A DNA stretch of 64,000 nt, taken from Cupriavidus sp. BIS7. Its GTDB lineage: Bacteria > Pseudomonadota > Gammaproteobacteria > Burkholderiales > Burkholderiaceae. The translations under genes were made by a program, and so were the position numbers. The notes under the pieces are model-generated. The model made no database searches and was not told the origin of the DNA. It saw nothing but the letters and a program-made list of their open reading frames with translations. The number at the start of each line of letters is the position of its first letter. Position 1 is the stretch's first letter. The stretch is taken from the NCBI RefSeq assembly GCF_000292345.1, contig NZ_ALOU01000019.1, forward strand, positions 1 to 64,000. Reading direction: 5' to 3'. Positions 17,943 through 26,443 of this stretch are shown here, piece after piece.

Positions 17943-19811
17943 TGCCACCTGCGGCGTATTCATCAGCGCGTCCAGGCCGGCACGGTCTACCACCTCTTTC
18001 TCCAGCAGCAGGCCGGCGAGCAGGTCAAGCTTTTCCCGTTCGGCCGCAAGCGTTTGCCGGACCCGCTCGGCGGACTGCGCGAGCGTGCGGCGGATTTCCT
18101 CGTCGATGGCCTGCGCTGTCTGTTCGCCGTACTCGCGTTCCGGCCGCGACATCGCAGCGGTCATTGGCAGCATGTTGGCGCCCGTGCGTTCGTAACACGG
18201 CAGGCCGAGCGACTCGCTCATCCCGTATTGGGTGATCATCTGGCGCGCGATGTCGGTGGCCCGTTGCAGGTCGTTCTCAGCGCCGGTGGAAACATCGCCA
18301 AATACGATCTGCTCGGCAACGCGACCACCGAGCAGCACGTCGAGCCTGTCCAGCAGCTCGCTGCGCCGGAGCAGGTAGCGATCCTCCGTGGGCGTCTGCT
18401 GCGTATAGCCCAGCGCCGCCACGCCGCGCGGGATGATGGATACGCGCGACACCCGGTCCGCGTGTGGGCGATGCTCGGCCACCAGCGCGTGCCCGGCCTC
18501 GTGGTACGCAATTGTCTGCTTCTCCAACGGGATCATGATCCGGTTGCGCTTCTCCAGGCCGCCGATGATGCGGTCCAGCGCCTCGTCGAAGTCGTCCGAA
18601 TCGACGGCTGACTTGTTCTTGCGCGCGGCCAGCAACGCGGCCTCGTTGACGAGGTTGGCCAGGTCGGCGCCGGCGAATCCCGGTGTCCTGGCGGCCAGTT
18701 GGCCAAGTTCGACCGAGGGTGCCAGGCTGACATTGCGCACGTGCACCCGCAGAATCTGCTCGCGGCCTTTCAGGTCGGGACGGTCCAGTACCACATGGCG
18801 GTCGAAGCGGCCGGGGCGCAGCAGTGCGGCGTCAAGAATCTCGGGGCGGTTCGTCGCCGCCATGATGATGACCCCCTTGTTGGTGTCAAAGCCGTCCATC
18901 TCCACCAGCAGCTGATTCAGGGTCTGCTCGCGTTCATCCTGGCCGCCGGCAACGTTAAGGCTGCGCGTCTTGCCGAGCGCATCGAGCTCGTCGATGAAGA
19001 TGATGCATGGCGCGCGCTGCTCCGCCTGGGCGAACAGGTCGCGCACGCGCGCGGCGCCGACGCCGACAAAGAGTTCCACGAACTCCGATCCGCTCATGCT
19101 GAAGAACGGCACACCGGCCTCGCCCGCAACGGCGCGAGCCAGCAGCGTCTTGCCGGTGCCCGGCGCGCCAAGCAGCAGCACACCCTTGGGGATCTTGCCG
19201 CCCAGGCGACGGTAGCGGTCTGGTGTCTTGAGAAAGTCGACGACCTCCATCAGCTCGCCCTTCGCTTCGTCAATTCCCGCGACATCCGCGAACGTGACGC
19301 CGGTCTGCTGCTGCAGATAGACCTTGGCCTTGCTCTTGCCGATCTCCATCAGCCCGCCGCCGAAGCCACCGGCGCCGCCGATACGGCGGATCAGGAGGCT
19401 CCAGATGCCGAAGAAGATCATCACCGGCACCACCCAGGACAGCAGCGTACCGATCCACCGCGCGTCGGCCTGGCCGGAATAGCGCACGTGCGCGGCGTCA
19501 AGGTCGGCGATGAGCCCTGGATCGTTCACGCGAACCGCCGTGAACACGTGCTCGGGTTCCTTGGCCAGTTTGAGGGTCTCCGCGCGGTCCGGCGGCAGAA
19601 CCTTTTCCACGCCCGTCGTCAGCAGCGTCCCGCTCAGCGCCGTCTCGCCCAGCGTGACTTCCCGGATATTGCCGGCCTTGAGCAGCGCCTTGAATTCGCT
19701 ATAGGCGAGGGTGTTGACACCAGCCTGGCTTATGTAGAGCTGAAGCATCAGCGTGGCCACACCGGCAATGATGAGGTACCAGAGCGAGAACTCCTGTTTT
19801 TTGCTTTCCAT
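17913..19811 (-). CDS. ftsH: Second, island-borne FtsH-type membrane AAA+ metalloprotease
   Basis: A 632-residue FtsH. Membrane helices at 11-28 and 120-140 flank a periplasmic domain. The AAA module has Walker A GAPGTGKT (215-222), Walker B IFIDELDA (271-278) and the SRH region [20 protein letters not shown]. The zinc protease motif is HEAGH (437-441) with the distal acidic ligand in the [12 protein letters not shown] region. It is expected to extract and degrade misassembled membrane proteins. The genome very probably has a separate essential ftsH with rrmJ, so this is an accessory copy. It ends the run nitroreductase, 80-aa protein, 86-aa protein, ftsH, all on the minus strand behind one FNR-like promoter, which points to membrane quality control under low oxygen. 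Confidence 0.9.
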   Translation of the reverse strand: MESKKQEFSLWYLIIAGVATLMLQLYISQAGVNTLAYSEFKALLKAGNIREVTLGETALSGTLLTTGVEKVLPPDRAETLKLAKEPEHVFTAVRVNDPGLIADLDAAHVRYSGQADARWIGTLLSWVVPVMIFFGIWSLLIRRIGGAGGFGGGLMEIGKSKAKVYLQQQTGVTFADVAGIDEAKGELMEVVDFLKTPDRYRRLGGKIPKGVLLLGAPGTGKTLLARAVAGEAGVPFFSMSGSEFVELFVGVGAARVRDLFAQAEQRAPCIIFIDELDALGKTRSLNVAGGQDEREQTLNQLLVEMDGFDTNKGVIIMAATNRPEILDAALLRPGRFDRHVVLDRPDLKGREQILRVHVRNVSLAPSVELGQLAARTPGFAGADLANLVNEAALLAARKNKSAVDSDDFDEALDRIIGGLEKRNRIMIPLEKQTIAYHEAGHALVAEHRPHADRVSRVSIIPRGVAALGYTQQTPTEDRYLLRRSELLDRLDVLLGGRVAEQIVFGDVSTGAENDLQRATDIARQMITQYGMSESLGLPCYERTGANMLPMTAAMSRPEREYGEQTAQAIDEEIRRTLAQSAERVRQTLAAEREKLDLLAGLLLEKEVVDRAGLDALMNTPQVASPVAEPTAA

Positions 19812-19877
19812 GGCGGTTCCATCAAGAACCCGGTTGCGCGCGTATGGCGCCGGCGTGAGCGGCGCCACGGGGCCGGT

Positions 19878-20138
19878 TCAATCGTGTCTCAGGTCGACGC
19901 CGAAGCCGCCCGCCAGTTCGCAATCGACGATGCCGGCCGCGTAGGCGAAGAGCCAGTCCTCGGCTTCCCGCAGCGTCGCGGGTGACCGTGGCCAGTCCGG
20001 TGTGAACCGGACACCGATGCCGTCGCTGGACGCCATGATCTGCACGCGTCCATTGGGTTTTCCGGGCTCGATCACGTCCGGTAGAAGCAGTTCGATGTGA
20101 TATCCCTTGTAGGATCGGATTGTGGTTTGCATTTGCAT
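19878..20138 (-). CDS. Small protein of unknown function (86 aa)
   Basis: An 86-residue soluble protein, start MQMQTTIRSYKGYHIELLLPD, middle GRVQIMASSDGIGVRF, and an acidic C-terminal helix LREAEDWLFAYAAGIVDCELAGG. A second in-frame ATG lies two codons later (20132), and no strong ribosome binding site decides between them. I do not recognise the family. The pattern of strand-strand-helix suggests a compact alpha/beta fold. It lies in a co-directional group between the 80-aa protein and ftsH, so it is probably on the same transcript as the nitroreductase. Confidence 0.65.
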   Translation of the reverse strand: MQMQTTIRSYKGYHIELLLPDVIEPGKPNGRVQIMASSDGIGVRFTPDWPRSPATLREAEDWLFAYAAGIVDCELAGGFGVDLRHD

Positions 20139-20201
20139 CTCGGCAGGTTAAGCAGGCCCCCGTTCCGGACGGGGCGGATGGCCGGACATGCCGTGATCGC
20201 A

Positions 20202-20444
20202 TTACCGGAGATCGTATTCGCGCATCACCTCAGTGGTGACGGCCCTTGCGGCGGGCAGGCATGCGTGGTCCACGCCGGGGAATGATTCGATGGACCAGTT
20301 GCAGCCGCCGTTTGCCGTGGGATCGACCCGACTCGGAAGCGGAATGGCGCAGTCGCGGCACGCGTCGCCAAGGTCTGGGCTTCCCAGCAGTCGCCGCAGA
20401 ATTTCATCGCGGATCTGTTCCGCACTGCCAATGTTCTTGATCAT
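20202..20444 (-). CDS. Small cysteine-containing protein of unknown function (80 aa)
   Basis: An 80-residue protein with a good ribosome binding site (GGAGA, 7 bp spacing). It has an N-terminal helix (IKNIGSAEQIRDEILRRLLGS) and four cysteines, two of them in CRDC in the middle, then CNW and HACLP further on. The arrangement could bind a metal or form redox disulfides. It follows the nitroreductase by 40 bp on the same strand and is likely co-transcribed with it. No family is recognised. Confidence 0.65.
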   Translation of the reverse strand: MIKNIGSAEQIRDEILRRLLGSPDLGDACRDCAIPLPSRVDPTANGGCNWSIESFPGVDHACLPAARAVTTEVMREYDLR

Positions 20445-20484
20445 GTGAATGTCTCCATGATGATGTGGTCAAGGCCTGGAAGGC

Positions 20485-21147
20485 CTACAGAAGCCAGTTT
20501 TCGTCCTTGGCCGGATAGCCGACCGTCTGTGACAGGATGGGCACCTCGTCCTCGTTCAGGGACATGTGCTCGGCAAGCTGTTGCCGGTTCAGCCAGCCTC
20601 GAATGACGGTGCCAAGACCTGTCGAGGCGCAGTACAGGTAGACGTTCTGAGCCATGGCGCCAGCCGAGGCTGCGGCGAAGGTCTCGCGCAGCTTCGGAGG
20701 CATATCCTGCATGCGGCCATGGTTCACCACGTAGATGAGGTCAAGCGGGGCCATGCCGACGAAATCCTGGTAGCCCGTCAGGCTGCGCACGTCCTCAGCC
20801 AGTTTTAGCTGCAGGTAGTGATGGACGGGGTCATAACGGTACAGGCCCGATGGCAGGGCCGCGTAGACGTCGATGACATTTTCGCCGTGGGGAGTTGGCG
20901 CCGTGCGTCCGCCGCCTTGCGGCCGGTTGACACCGTCCGCCGCCCACAGCAGTTCACTGAGCAGGGTTGGTGGCAGTGCCTGTTCTTCGAATGTGCGTGT
21001 GCTCTTTCGTTGCCACAGGGCGCCCATCAAGGGAAGGCCCGATGTCCTGTCCGGCTCGGGTAGCGCGATGAGTTGCTCGCTGGTACCCACGGCTGGCCGG
21101 GGCAACGCTTTCAATGGTTGATATGGGAGACGCTTCAAATCATTCAT
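20485..21147 (-). CDS. Nitroreductase-family protein, FNR-linked
   Basis: A 220-residue FMN-dependent nitroreductase-fold protein. WQRKSTRTFEEQALPPTLLSELLWAADGVNRP carries the N-terminal RxSxRxF phosphate/FMN motif; the C-terminal half contains AAASAGAMAQNVYLYCASTGLGTVIRGW, where the family has the AxGxxxQNLxLxAxxxGLG segment, and ends in QTVGYPAK. The group resembles SagB-type/thiazole oxidase and Acg-related enzymes more than NfsA/NfsB. Natural substrate unknown. The open frame extends upstream to 21297 but ATG 21147 (GAGGCG upstream) fits the family. It is the first gene of the nitroreductase-ftsH run and has an FNR-like promoter 98 bp upstream. The mycobacterial dormancy protein Acg is a nitroreductase-fold protein too. 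Confidence 0.85.
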   Translation of the reverse strand: MNDLKRLPYQPLKALPRPAVGTSEQLIALPEPDRTSGLPLMGALWQRKSTRTFEEQALPPTLLSELLWAADGVNRPQGGGRTAPTPHGENVIDVYAALPSGLYRYDPVHHYLQLKLAEDVRSLTGYQDFVGMAPLDLIYVVNHGRMQDMPPKLRETFAAASAGAMAQNVYLYCASTGLGTVIRGWLNRQQLAEHMSLNEDEVPILSQTVGYPAKDENWLL

Positions 21148-21211
21148 CGCCGCCTCGCAACGGTGGTTTCCAGGGTGCGGCATACGTCGTGCACAGCGCC
21201 GCATACTGACC

Positions 21212-21252
21212 AATCTAGGCGCTGTGCCGTGCGATCGATTGCGCTCCATCAA
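21212..21252 (-). promoter_or_regulatory. FNR-like promoter of the nitroreductase-ftsH group
   Basis: TTGCGCTCCATCAA (21239-21252) has one perfect half-site (ATCAA) and one degenerate half (TTGCG). The -10 element TAGATT (21217-21212 on the minus strand) is centred exactly 31 bp away, the same spacing as at the perfect boxes in this island, which argues that the site is real. Confidence 0.65.
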
Positions 21253-21293
21253 ATCTCGGTGGCCTCTGTCACATGTCGCGCGGCGAGACCTTG

Positions 21294-22814
21294 TCACAAA
21301 GGCGGAGTCTGTGGCCCTTCGATCTGGGGATGATCGGCAGGCACCACGCAGATGCGCTCCGCCGAGGTGAGCGGGTCGCGCGTGCGCAATTGCCGCGCCA
21401 GCACCGCGAGATCGGCATCGGAGGGGTCCTGGCGAGCCAGTGCACGCGCCTCGATGCGGGCGCGCAGTGTCTCAACGGGGGCTTCGCAGTCGACAATGCA
21501 AAACGGCACGCCAAGCCGGCGTGCCTGGCTGGCGAAACGATCGCGCTGGTGACGGGAAAGGAACGTCGCGTCGGCGATCATCGGGAAGCCGGCCTTGCAG
21601 CCGACCCGGCAGATCGCCAGCAGCCGTCGATAGGTGCGCTCGGTCACGCTGTCCGCATACCAGCCTTCTTGCGGCGGGTTGCCGTGGCGCAGCCGCTTGC
21701 GTTCGACGTCCGAGCGCACGCGCACCATCCCGCCAGTCTCGCTCATCCGTGCTGCAACGGTGGACTTGCCGCTGCCGGAAAGGCCGTGCATCACCGCCAA
21801 TGGCGCCGCCGGAAGGGTCAGGTATTGCTGCGCCAGCGCGAGCAGGCTGTGACATTCATCGCGTGCCAGATCCATTGCCTCGCCTTCGGCGCGCTTTTGC
21901 GCTGCGCGTTCCAGCAGCACGCGCGCACGCACGACTGCCCGCATGGCGACGTAGAACGGAAGCAAGATCAGTCCGGAATAGTCGCCGGTCGCTTCCAGGT
22001 AGCCATTCAGCAGGCGGTAGGCGAAATCCCGCCTGCCGCGATGCAGCAAGTCCATGATCGGGAAGGCGAGATCGCTCATGGTGTCGATCCAGCGCAGGCG
22101 CGGATCGAATTCAAGGCAGTCGAACGGTGTCGGGGTGCCGTCCAGCAGCACGATGTTGCCGAGATGCAGATCGCCATGACACTCGCGCACGTGGCCATTG
22201 CGCAGTCTTGCACCGAAGCAGCCGCGCAGTGCTGCCGCCCTGGCGTGCATCGTGTGTGTGACCTGATCCACAACATCGCGCGCGGTGGGCAGGCGGGCCA
22301 GGCCGCCAAGGCACTCGGCAATCGTGGCATCGATGCTTGCTGGCGTGCCAAAGCCATCCTGAGGGGCGGCATGTGGCTGGCCACGGTGAAAGGTGGCAAG
22401 GCTGCTGGCCAGTGCATCGATGTGGGCAGGACACAGGCGGCCCGCCTTGATCGCTTCGACGAGCAGATCCTCCTGCGAAAAGCGTCGCATCCTGACGGCA
22501 AACTCAAGCGGCGAGCCATGGCCGCCCACAATGACGGAGCCGGGCCTTTTGCCGGCAACGATTGGGGTGACGTCCAGGTAGAGATCGGGGGCAAAGCGGC
22601 GGTTCAGGCGCAGTTCGGTTTCGCAGTCCGCGTGGCGCGCCTCGGCACTTGAGAAATCCACGAAATCGAACTTCACGGGTTTGCGGACCTTGTAGGCGAA
22701 CGGGCCGGCAAGGAACACCCGCGAGATGTGGGTTTCGATGACACGAACGTCCTGCACCGGATGGGGGTAGGCGGCTGGCTGCCGCAAAGCCCCGGTCAAT
22801 GCCGCATCGTCCAT
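21294..22814 (-). CDS. APH-like kinase fused to a P-loop kinase (Rv2004c-type protein)
   Basis: A 506-residue two-domain protein. The N-terminal half is an aminoglycoside-phosphotransferase/choline-kinase-like domain with the catalytic loop ECHGDLHLGNI (D215, N220) and the metal-binding CLEFDPRLRWID (D237). The C-terminal part is a P-loop kinase of the zeta-toxin/AAA_33 type with Walker A GLSGSGKST (344-352) and a later R-rich LID region. This exact fusion is known as the bifunctional aminoglycoside phosphotransferase/ATP-binding family, to which mycobacterial Rv2004c of the DosR regulon belongs; its substrate is not established. GGGAG 6 bp before ATG 22814 fixes the start. The LRAT-type gene lies 67 bp upstream on the same strand. 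It need not concern antibiotics. Confidence 0.83.
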   Translation of the reverse strand: MDDAALTGALRQPAAYPHPVQDVRVIETHISRVFLAGPFAYKVRKPVKFDFVDFSSAEARHADCETELRLNRRFAPDLYLDVTPIVAGKRPGSVIVGGHGSPLEFAVRMRRFSQEDLLVEAIKAGRLCPAHIDALASSLATFHRGQPHAAPQDGFGTPASIDATIAECLGGLARLPTARDVVDQVTHTMHARAAALRGCFGARLRNGHVRECHGDLHLGNIVLLDGTPTPFDCLEFDPRLRWIDTMSDLAFPIMDLLHRGRRDFAYRLLNGYLEATGDYSGLILLPFYVAMRAVVRARVLLERAAQKRAEGEAMDLARDECHSLLALAQQYLTLPAAPLAVMHGLSGSGKSTVAARMSETGGMVRVRSDVERKRLRHGNPPQEGWYADSVTERTYRRLLAICRVGCKAGFPMIADATFLSRHQRDRFASQARRLGVPFCIVDCEAPVETLRARIEARALARQDPSDADLAVLARQLRTRDPLTSAERICVVPADHPQIEGPQTPPL

Positions 22815-22881
22815 GTATGCTCCCTGGGCCATGGCCGGGCGACCGGGCTGTCGCCGCCGCACGGGGCCGCTCCCCCCGATG

Positions 22882-23397
22882 TTATGCCGCAAGCTGTTCC
22901 AAATGGCTGCCAGCGCGCCGGTCCGTGTTCCGCTGGTCCGCACGCCCTGCGCGCAGATCGGACAGGATCCCGACGATGGCCAGCAACGCGCGCCATGGGT
23001 GCTTCAGAAGCGCCTGCACCTGATCGCTGCGGCTCTCGCCGAAGAGGCACCACGTACAGAAGTGCTCGCAGTTGTTGGTAAGAAGGCGGTAATCGTCCTC
23101 ACCGAGACGCGATGCCGCGCGCCGCACCACCTCCGCGCCGAGGTACCTGGCCTGCGAGGTGGTCTGGACCCGGAATCCGAAGCCACCGGAAAAATCCGCC
23201 AGGGAGGTCTTCTCGACCGGACCGCTGCGCAGGAAACGCTTGAAGCCGACATAGTGCACCACCTCTCCGTTGCCAGCATAGATGCCATGATGGACATAAC
23301 CGCGGCGCTCCGTGATCAGATGCATCCCAGGCAGAAGCGCCATCGCCAAAGCCTGCAGATGGTCACTCAGGCCGATGTTCTTTGTGTATTCGTTCAT
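22882..23397 (-). CDS. LRAT-domain (NlpC/P60-fold) protein
   Basis: A 171-residue protein with an LRAT-type papain-like fold. The motif YVHHGIYAGNGEVVHYVGF supplies the two histidines (H36 and H48), and NNCEHFCTWCLFG supplies the catalytic cysteine C110 in the NCEHF box, as in lecithin:retinol acyltransferase and the H-rev107 phospholipase family. Expected chemistry is acyl transfer or phospholipid hydrolysis through a thioacyl intermediate. A C-terminal hydrophobic stretch (WRALLAIVGILSDL) could anchor it to the membrane. AAGGGG upstream supports ATG 23397. It is followed on the same strand by the APH/P-loop fusion gene. No FNR box could be found before it. Confidence 0.82.
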   Translation of the reverse strand: MNEYTKNIGLSDHLQALAMALLPGMHLITERRGYVHHGIYAGNGEVVHYVGFKRFLRSGPVEKTSLADFSGGFGFRVQTTSQARYLGAEVVRRAASRLGEDDYRLLTNNCEHFCTWCLFGESRSDQVQALLKHPWRALLAIVGILSDLRAGRADQRNTDRRAGSHLEQLAA

Positions 23398-23832
23398 CGC
23401 TCGCCCCTTCCATCCCTCGTGCCGAAGCGGACTCCCGCTCCCACGCCTGAAGTATCGGCAAGGCGGGGCGCGCTCGAAATCATCCTGGTCTGAGAGTGCC
23501 GTCCGTTCCCGTCTGTCAGTCATGTCGTCCGGTTGGGTGGCGCGATGTCTGACGATGACACTGGAGTGTCAGGGATTGCCTACCCGGGAAGAGGCTCCGG
23601 ATGACGTGGGCCGGGCGACGTCCTCGGCGGTGCCGGTCTTCCTGGCGAAATCCGTGCCTGTCTGAACACCAATTCCCGGCAGGGGCTAGCTGGCTTGACG
23701 GCACGCAAGGTATTCGCTGAAACGGCCGCGCCTTCGTGCGCTGACTCCTATAGTTCCGTCCGCAAATCGCAGCGTACTTCCGCCGGATATCGCCTCCAGA
23801 AGGGGCGGGTTTGGTGGATCGGGGAGACAGAG
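23398..23832. other. Non-coding gap between divergent genes
   Basis: No supported gene in 435 bp. TATAGT at 23749-23754 could be a -10 element for the 72-aa gene downstream. Short open frames on both strands look like chance. Confidence 0.35.
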
Positions 23833-24051
23833 ATGCTTAGTCCGCACGAAATCGCGGCACTGATAGTGCTTGGCGGCTCCGATCAGGGCAGGGAGCTTGA
23901 TCCGGCCGATGTCAGCGCCCTCGTTTTGCGAGAGCTCGTCCGGCTTGAGGCGTCGGCACCTGGCGGAGAACGAGCGCAAGTGACGAATAAGGGACTGCGC
24001 ATCCTGGATGCCGTCGCGCGCCGAAATCCGGTGCAGGCCGCCAGCCTTTGA
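23833..24051 (+). CDS. Small protein of unknown function (72 aa)
   Basis: A 72-residue protein with a strong ribosome binding site (GGGGAG, 6 bp spacing). It begins MLSPHEIAALIVLGGS, continues with DPADVSALVLRELVRLEA and ends TNKGLRILDAVARR. This helix-rich pattern resembles a small winged or three-helix DNA-binding fold, in which TNKGLRIL would be the wing-side segment seen in some phage and mobile-element regulators, but there is no firm match. It converges with the CBS gene. The function is not known. Confidence 0.6.
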   Translation: MLSPHEIAALIVLGGSDQGRELDPADVSALVLRELVRLEASAPGGERAQVTNKGLRILDAVARRNPVQAASL

Positions 24052-24139
24052 GTCGGCGGCATTGCGTCAGGGCCTGCCACGGGTGACGCCGTGGTGCCCT
24101 GGCGCGGAGGTTCCGCGTAGAAGGTTCAGCGTAGAAGGT

Positions 24140-24607
24140 TCAGAGGAACAACGGCTCCTTGCTTCCCTCGATGCTTTCGTGTGCCCTTTCCCGCTGGAGG
24201 ATGCTGGCGAGCAAGGCCCAGTCGGCCCCCAGCGCGCGGATGGCGTCATCCATCGACAGTACCCCCAACACCGTACGAAGCTCGCTCAGCACAGCGACGC
24301 GGCGTACGCCGTGAGCCAGCATGGTTCGCAGGGCATCGCTGACTGCCGCGTTCCCGTCGACCGTCACGACGCCCAGGGTCATCACGGTTGCCACGGGTGT
24401 GCTGCCGCAATCGGCGGCATTGGCCAGACCATGCACGATGATGTCGCGTTCGGTCACGACGCCGTTCACGCGCAGTCCGGTGGCGGTGCGCTCCGTGACA
24501 AATAGTGCGCCGGTATGGCGATCCCGCATGTGGCGGGCGGCCTCCAGCAGGCTGCACGATGCCGGTACATGGAACATGCGGCGAGAACAGACTTCCTCGA
24601 CTCTCAT
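24140..24607 (-). CDS. CBS-domain pair protein
   Basis: A 155-residue stand-alone CBS pair (Bateman module). CBS1 spans about 8-65 (FHVPASCSLLEAARHMRDRHTGALFVTE then GVVTERDIIVHGLA) and CBS2 about 70-130 (VTVDGNAAVSDALRTMLAHGVRRVAVL then GVLSMDDAIRALG). Such modules bind AMP, ATP, SAM or NADH and act as energy sensors through partner proteins. The gene follows a universal stress protein gene by 29 bp on the same strand, so both are driven by the FNR-type promoter at 25145-25185. In Mycobacterium the hypoxic response protein Hrp1 has the same two-CBS architecture. Confidence 0.87.
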   Translation of the reverse strand: MRVEEVCSRRMFHVPASCSLLEAARHMRDRHTGALFVTERTATGLRVNGVVTERDIIVHGLANAADCGSTPVATVMTLGVVTVDGNAAVSDALRTMLAHGVRRVAVLSELRTVLGVLSMDDAIRALGADWALLASILQRERAHESIEGSKEPLFL

Positions 24608-24636
24608 GACAGGCTCCCGACGACGATCTGAGGGGG

Positions 24637-25092
24637 TCAGTCCTTCGCTTCGCTATGGATAAGAAGGATCGGTCTGAAAGTCTTGCTGACGACGCCCTCG
24701 GACACGCTGCCCATGACGATGCGCTTGATGCCGCGGCGGCCGTGTGTGCCAAGAACAATCAGATCGGCGTTCCATGTGTCGGCTTCCGCGACGATGGTGG
24801 CGGAGATCTTCCCCGGCGAGATGGGTTTCTCGAACAGTCTGCTCGAACAGCGGATACCGGCTTCGGTCAGGCGTGCGCTGGCTGCCTTGAGCACGTCACT
24901 CCCGAACGACGCGATATTTTTCATCAGGGCTTCATTGTTGGTGTGGGCGACTTCGAAGAACAGGTCACTATCGTCCGCTACGAAAACTACCTGGACCTCC
25001 GCACCCATCGCCTTGGCGACTGTGATGGCTTGGCTCAGGGCGAGATCGGACGAATGACTGCCGTCTACTGCAACCAATATGCGTTGGTACAT
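24637..25092 (-). CDS. Universal stress protein, single domain
   Basis: A 151-residue UspA-fold protein. The N-terminus MYQRILVAVDGSHSSDLAL and the ATP-binding segment GTHGRRGIKRIVMGSVSEGVV (G-x2-G-x9-G-S) indicate a nucleotide-binding Usp. FNR-driven Usp proteins in Pseudomonas and the DosR-regulated Usp of mycobacteria support survival without oxygen. The frame is open to 25185, but ATG 25092 with GGAG upstream gives the normal family start. It is the first gene of a two-gene unit with the CBS protein. Confidence 0.9.
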   Translation of the reverse strand: MYQRILVAVDGSHSSDLALSQAITVAKAMGAEVQVVFVADDSDLFFEVAHTNNEALMKNIASFGSDVLKAASARLTEAGIRCSSRLFEKPISPGKISATIVAEADTWNADLIVLGTHGRRGIKRIVMGSVSEGVVSKTFRPILLIHSEAKD

Positions 25093-25144
25093 GGTGAGCA
25101 ACTCCGTGGCAAGGGAATACAGGCGCATGGGTGCGGCCGATTTG

Positions 25145-25185
25145 AGGGTAGTGGCCTGTGCATCGCCGGAGTTGACGGACATCAA
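25145..25185 (-). promoter_or_regulatory. FNR-type promoter of the Usp-CBS unit
   Basis: TTGACGGACATCAA (25172-25185) differs from the consensus at one base. The -10 element TACCCT (25150-25145, minus strand) is centred 31 bp away. The Usp start is 87 bp from the box centre. Confidence 0.75.
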
Positions 25186-25263
25186 GGCTTATTGCGCCCG
25201 GCGTTGCAACCCGTTTGCCGTGATCTGGCCAGACCCGGCCCGGTCGAGGTACGGAAGGCGGGG

Positions 25264-25304
25264 TTGACTTCCATCAACTGCCAGTGCAGGAGCCCCCCTA
25301 AATT
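25264..25304 (+). promoter_or_regulatory. FNR-type promoter of the tandem-Usp operon
   Basis: TTGACTTCCATCAA (25264-25277) and TAAATT (25299-25304) are centred 31 bp apart. The tandem-Usp start lies 70 bp downstream of the box centre. The intergenic region therefore holds two separate FNR sites, one per direction, 92 bp apart. Confidence 0.77.
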
Positions 25305-25339
25305 GGAACCACGGCCATCCAGGCCGATGGAGTAAAGCC

Positions 25340-26176
25340 ATGCGCTACGACAGCATCCTGGTGCATCTCGATACCACCCGGGCCTCCATGCGGCGCCTGG
25401 ACCTGGCGGCCCGCCTGGCGGTGGCCAACGAATGCCGGTTGATTGCCCTGTTTGCGGGGTTCGTGCCCGACCCGGCGTGGTATGGAGTTGTGCAAGGCGC
25501 AGCGCAATTCGTGGCGGAGGAGGTCGAGCGGCGCCACCGCCTTCGCGACGAAGTGCGGTGCCGGTTCGAGGACGCCGTCAGGGCGTTACCCGTGCAAGCC
25601 GAGTGGCGTACGGTGGAGACCGAGCCCGTGATGATGGCGCTGCGCGAAGCCCGTGAAGCCGCGCTGATTGTTGCGGGGCAGCACGATCCCGGCGATATCG
25701 AAGGCTTCGTTGCGCATCAGTTCCTGGAGTCCCTGATTCTCGAAACCGGCAGGCCGGTGCTTGTGGTTCCCTTCACGGGGGATTTCCCGACGGTTGGCAC
25801 GCGGGTCCTGGTGGCGTGGAACGGCAGCAGGGAAGCAACGAGGGCCTTGCACGATGCGATCCCGCTGATCACAGGGGCCCAGGCGACGATCCTGAGCGCC
25901 CAGACCGTGCCCGACGAAATCCCTGCGGACGCAACGCCCGCCAGCCACGCGGCCCGGGTCTTGATGCGCCACGGCGTTACCGTCAACGTCGAAAACGCCG
26001 TGGGCGGCTCCGACCTGGCGACCGGCGAGTTGCTGCTGTCGCGCGCGGCGGATTTCAACGCTGACCTGATCGTGATGGGCGCCTACGGCCACGGCCGACT
26101 GCGAGAGCTTGTGCTCGGAGGCGTCACCCGCACGCTATTGGCATCGATGACGGTGCCGGTCCTGATGTCGCACTGA
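25340..26176 (+). CDS. Universal stress protein, tandem two-domain type
   Basis: A 278-residue protein with two Usp domains. The first (1-145; MRYDSILVHLDTTRASMRRLDLAARLA) lacks a clean G-x2-G-x9-G site. The second (152-278) keeps it: GAYGHGRLRELVLGGVTRTLL. One intact nucleotide site and one degenerate copy is a common state of tandem Usp proteins. It begins a co-directional run with a small lipoprotein-like gene and a beta-CASP metallo-hydrolase, downstream of an FNR-type promoter. Confidence 0.9.
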   Translation: MRYDSILVHLDTTRASMRRLDLAARLAVANECRLIALFAGFVPDPAWYGVVQGAAQFVAEEVERRHRLRDEVRCRFEDAVRALPVQAEWRTVETEPVMMALREAREAALIVAGQHDPGDIEGFVAHQFLESLILETGRPVLVVPFTGDFPTVGTRVLVAWNGSREATRALHDAIPLITGAQATILSAQTVPDEIPADATPASHAARVLMRHGVTVNVENAVGGSDLATGELLLSRAADFNADLIVMGAYGHGRLRELVLGGVTRTLLASMTVPVLMSH

Positions 26177-26197
26177 CCCACGGTGAAGGATGAAATC

Positions 26198-26443
26198 GTG
26201 AACACCTATGCAGGATGTCGTCACCGTCTGGGGTTGGCCGCATGCGTGATGCTGGCAGTAGCCTGTGCCGGCTGCGCGGAGGGCCCCCAATTCCTGAGGC
26301 CGCCGAAGCCAAGGGCGAGCACCGCTACGTCGCACGCAGGATGGTCGGAGGCAATGCTGCCTGACGCCGCGCGGCATGGTGCATCCGGGCGGATTGCGGC
26401 CCGGCCGCTGGTTTCCAACTCGCCGGATCGGGGGCTGTCATGA
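26198..26443 (+). CDS. Small putative lipoprotein coupled to the metallo-hydrolase gene
   Basis: An 81-residue protein starting at GTG 26198 (AAGGA, 7 bp spacing); an alternative GTG lies at 26183. The N-terminus is a hydrophobic stretch ending in a possible lipobox (LAVACAGC), though cysteine at position -3 is unusual. The following CAEGPQFLRPPKPRAS is like the first residues of NodT-type outer membrane factors, so this may be a broken remnant of one or an independent small lipoprotein. Its stop overlaps the next ATG (ATGA), which implies translational coupling. Function unknown. Confidence 0.5.
   Translation: MNTYAGCRHRLGLAACVMLAVACAGCAEGPQFLRPPKPRASTATSHAGWSEAMLPDAARHGASGRIAARPLVSNSPDRGLS

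Noticed and set aside
23686-23979. 97-codon minus-strand frame opposite the 72-aa gene
   Set aside because: No ribosome binding site and no motif; the plus-strand frame has a strong one.
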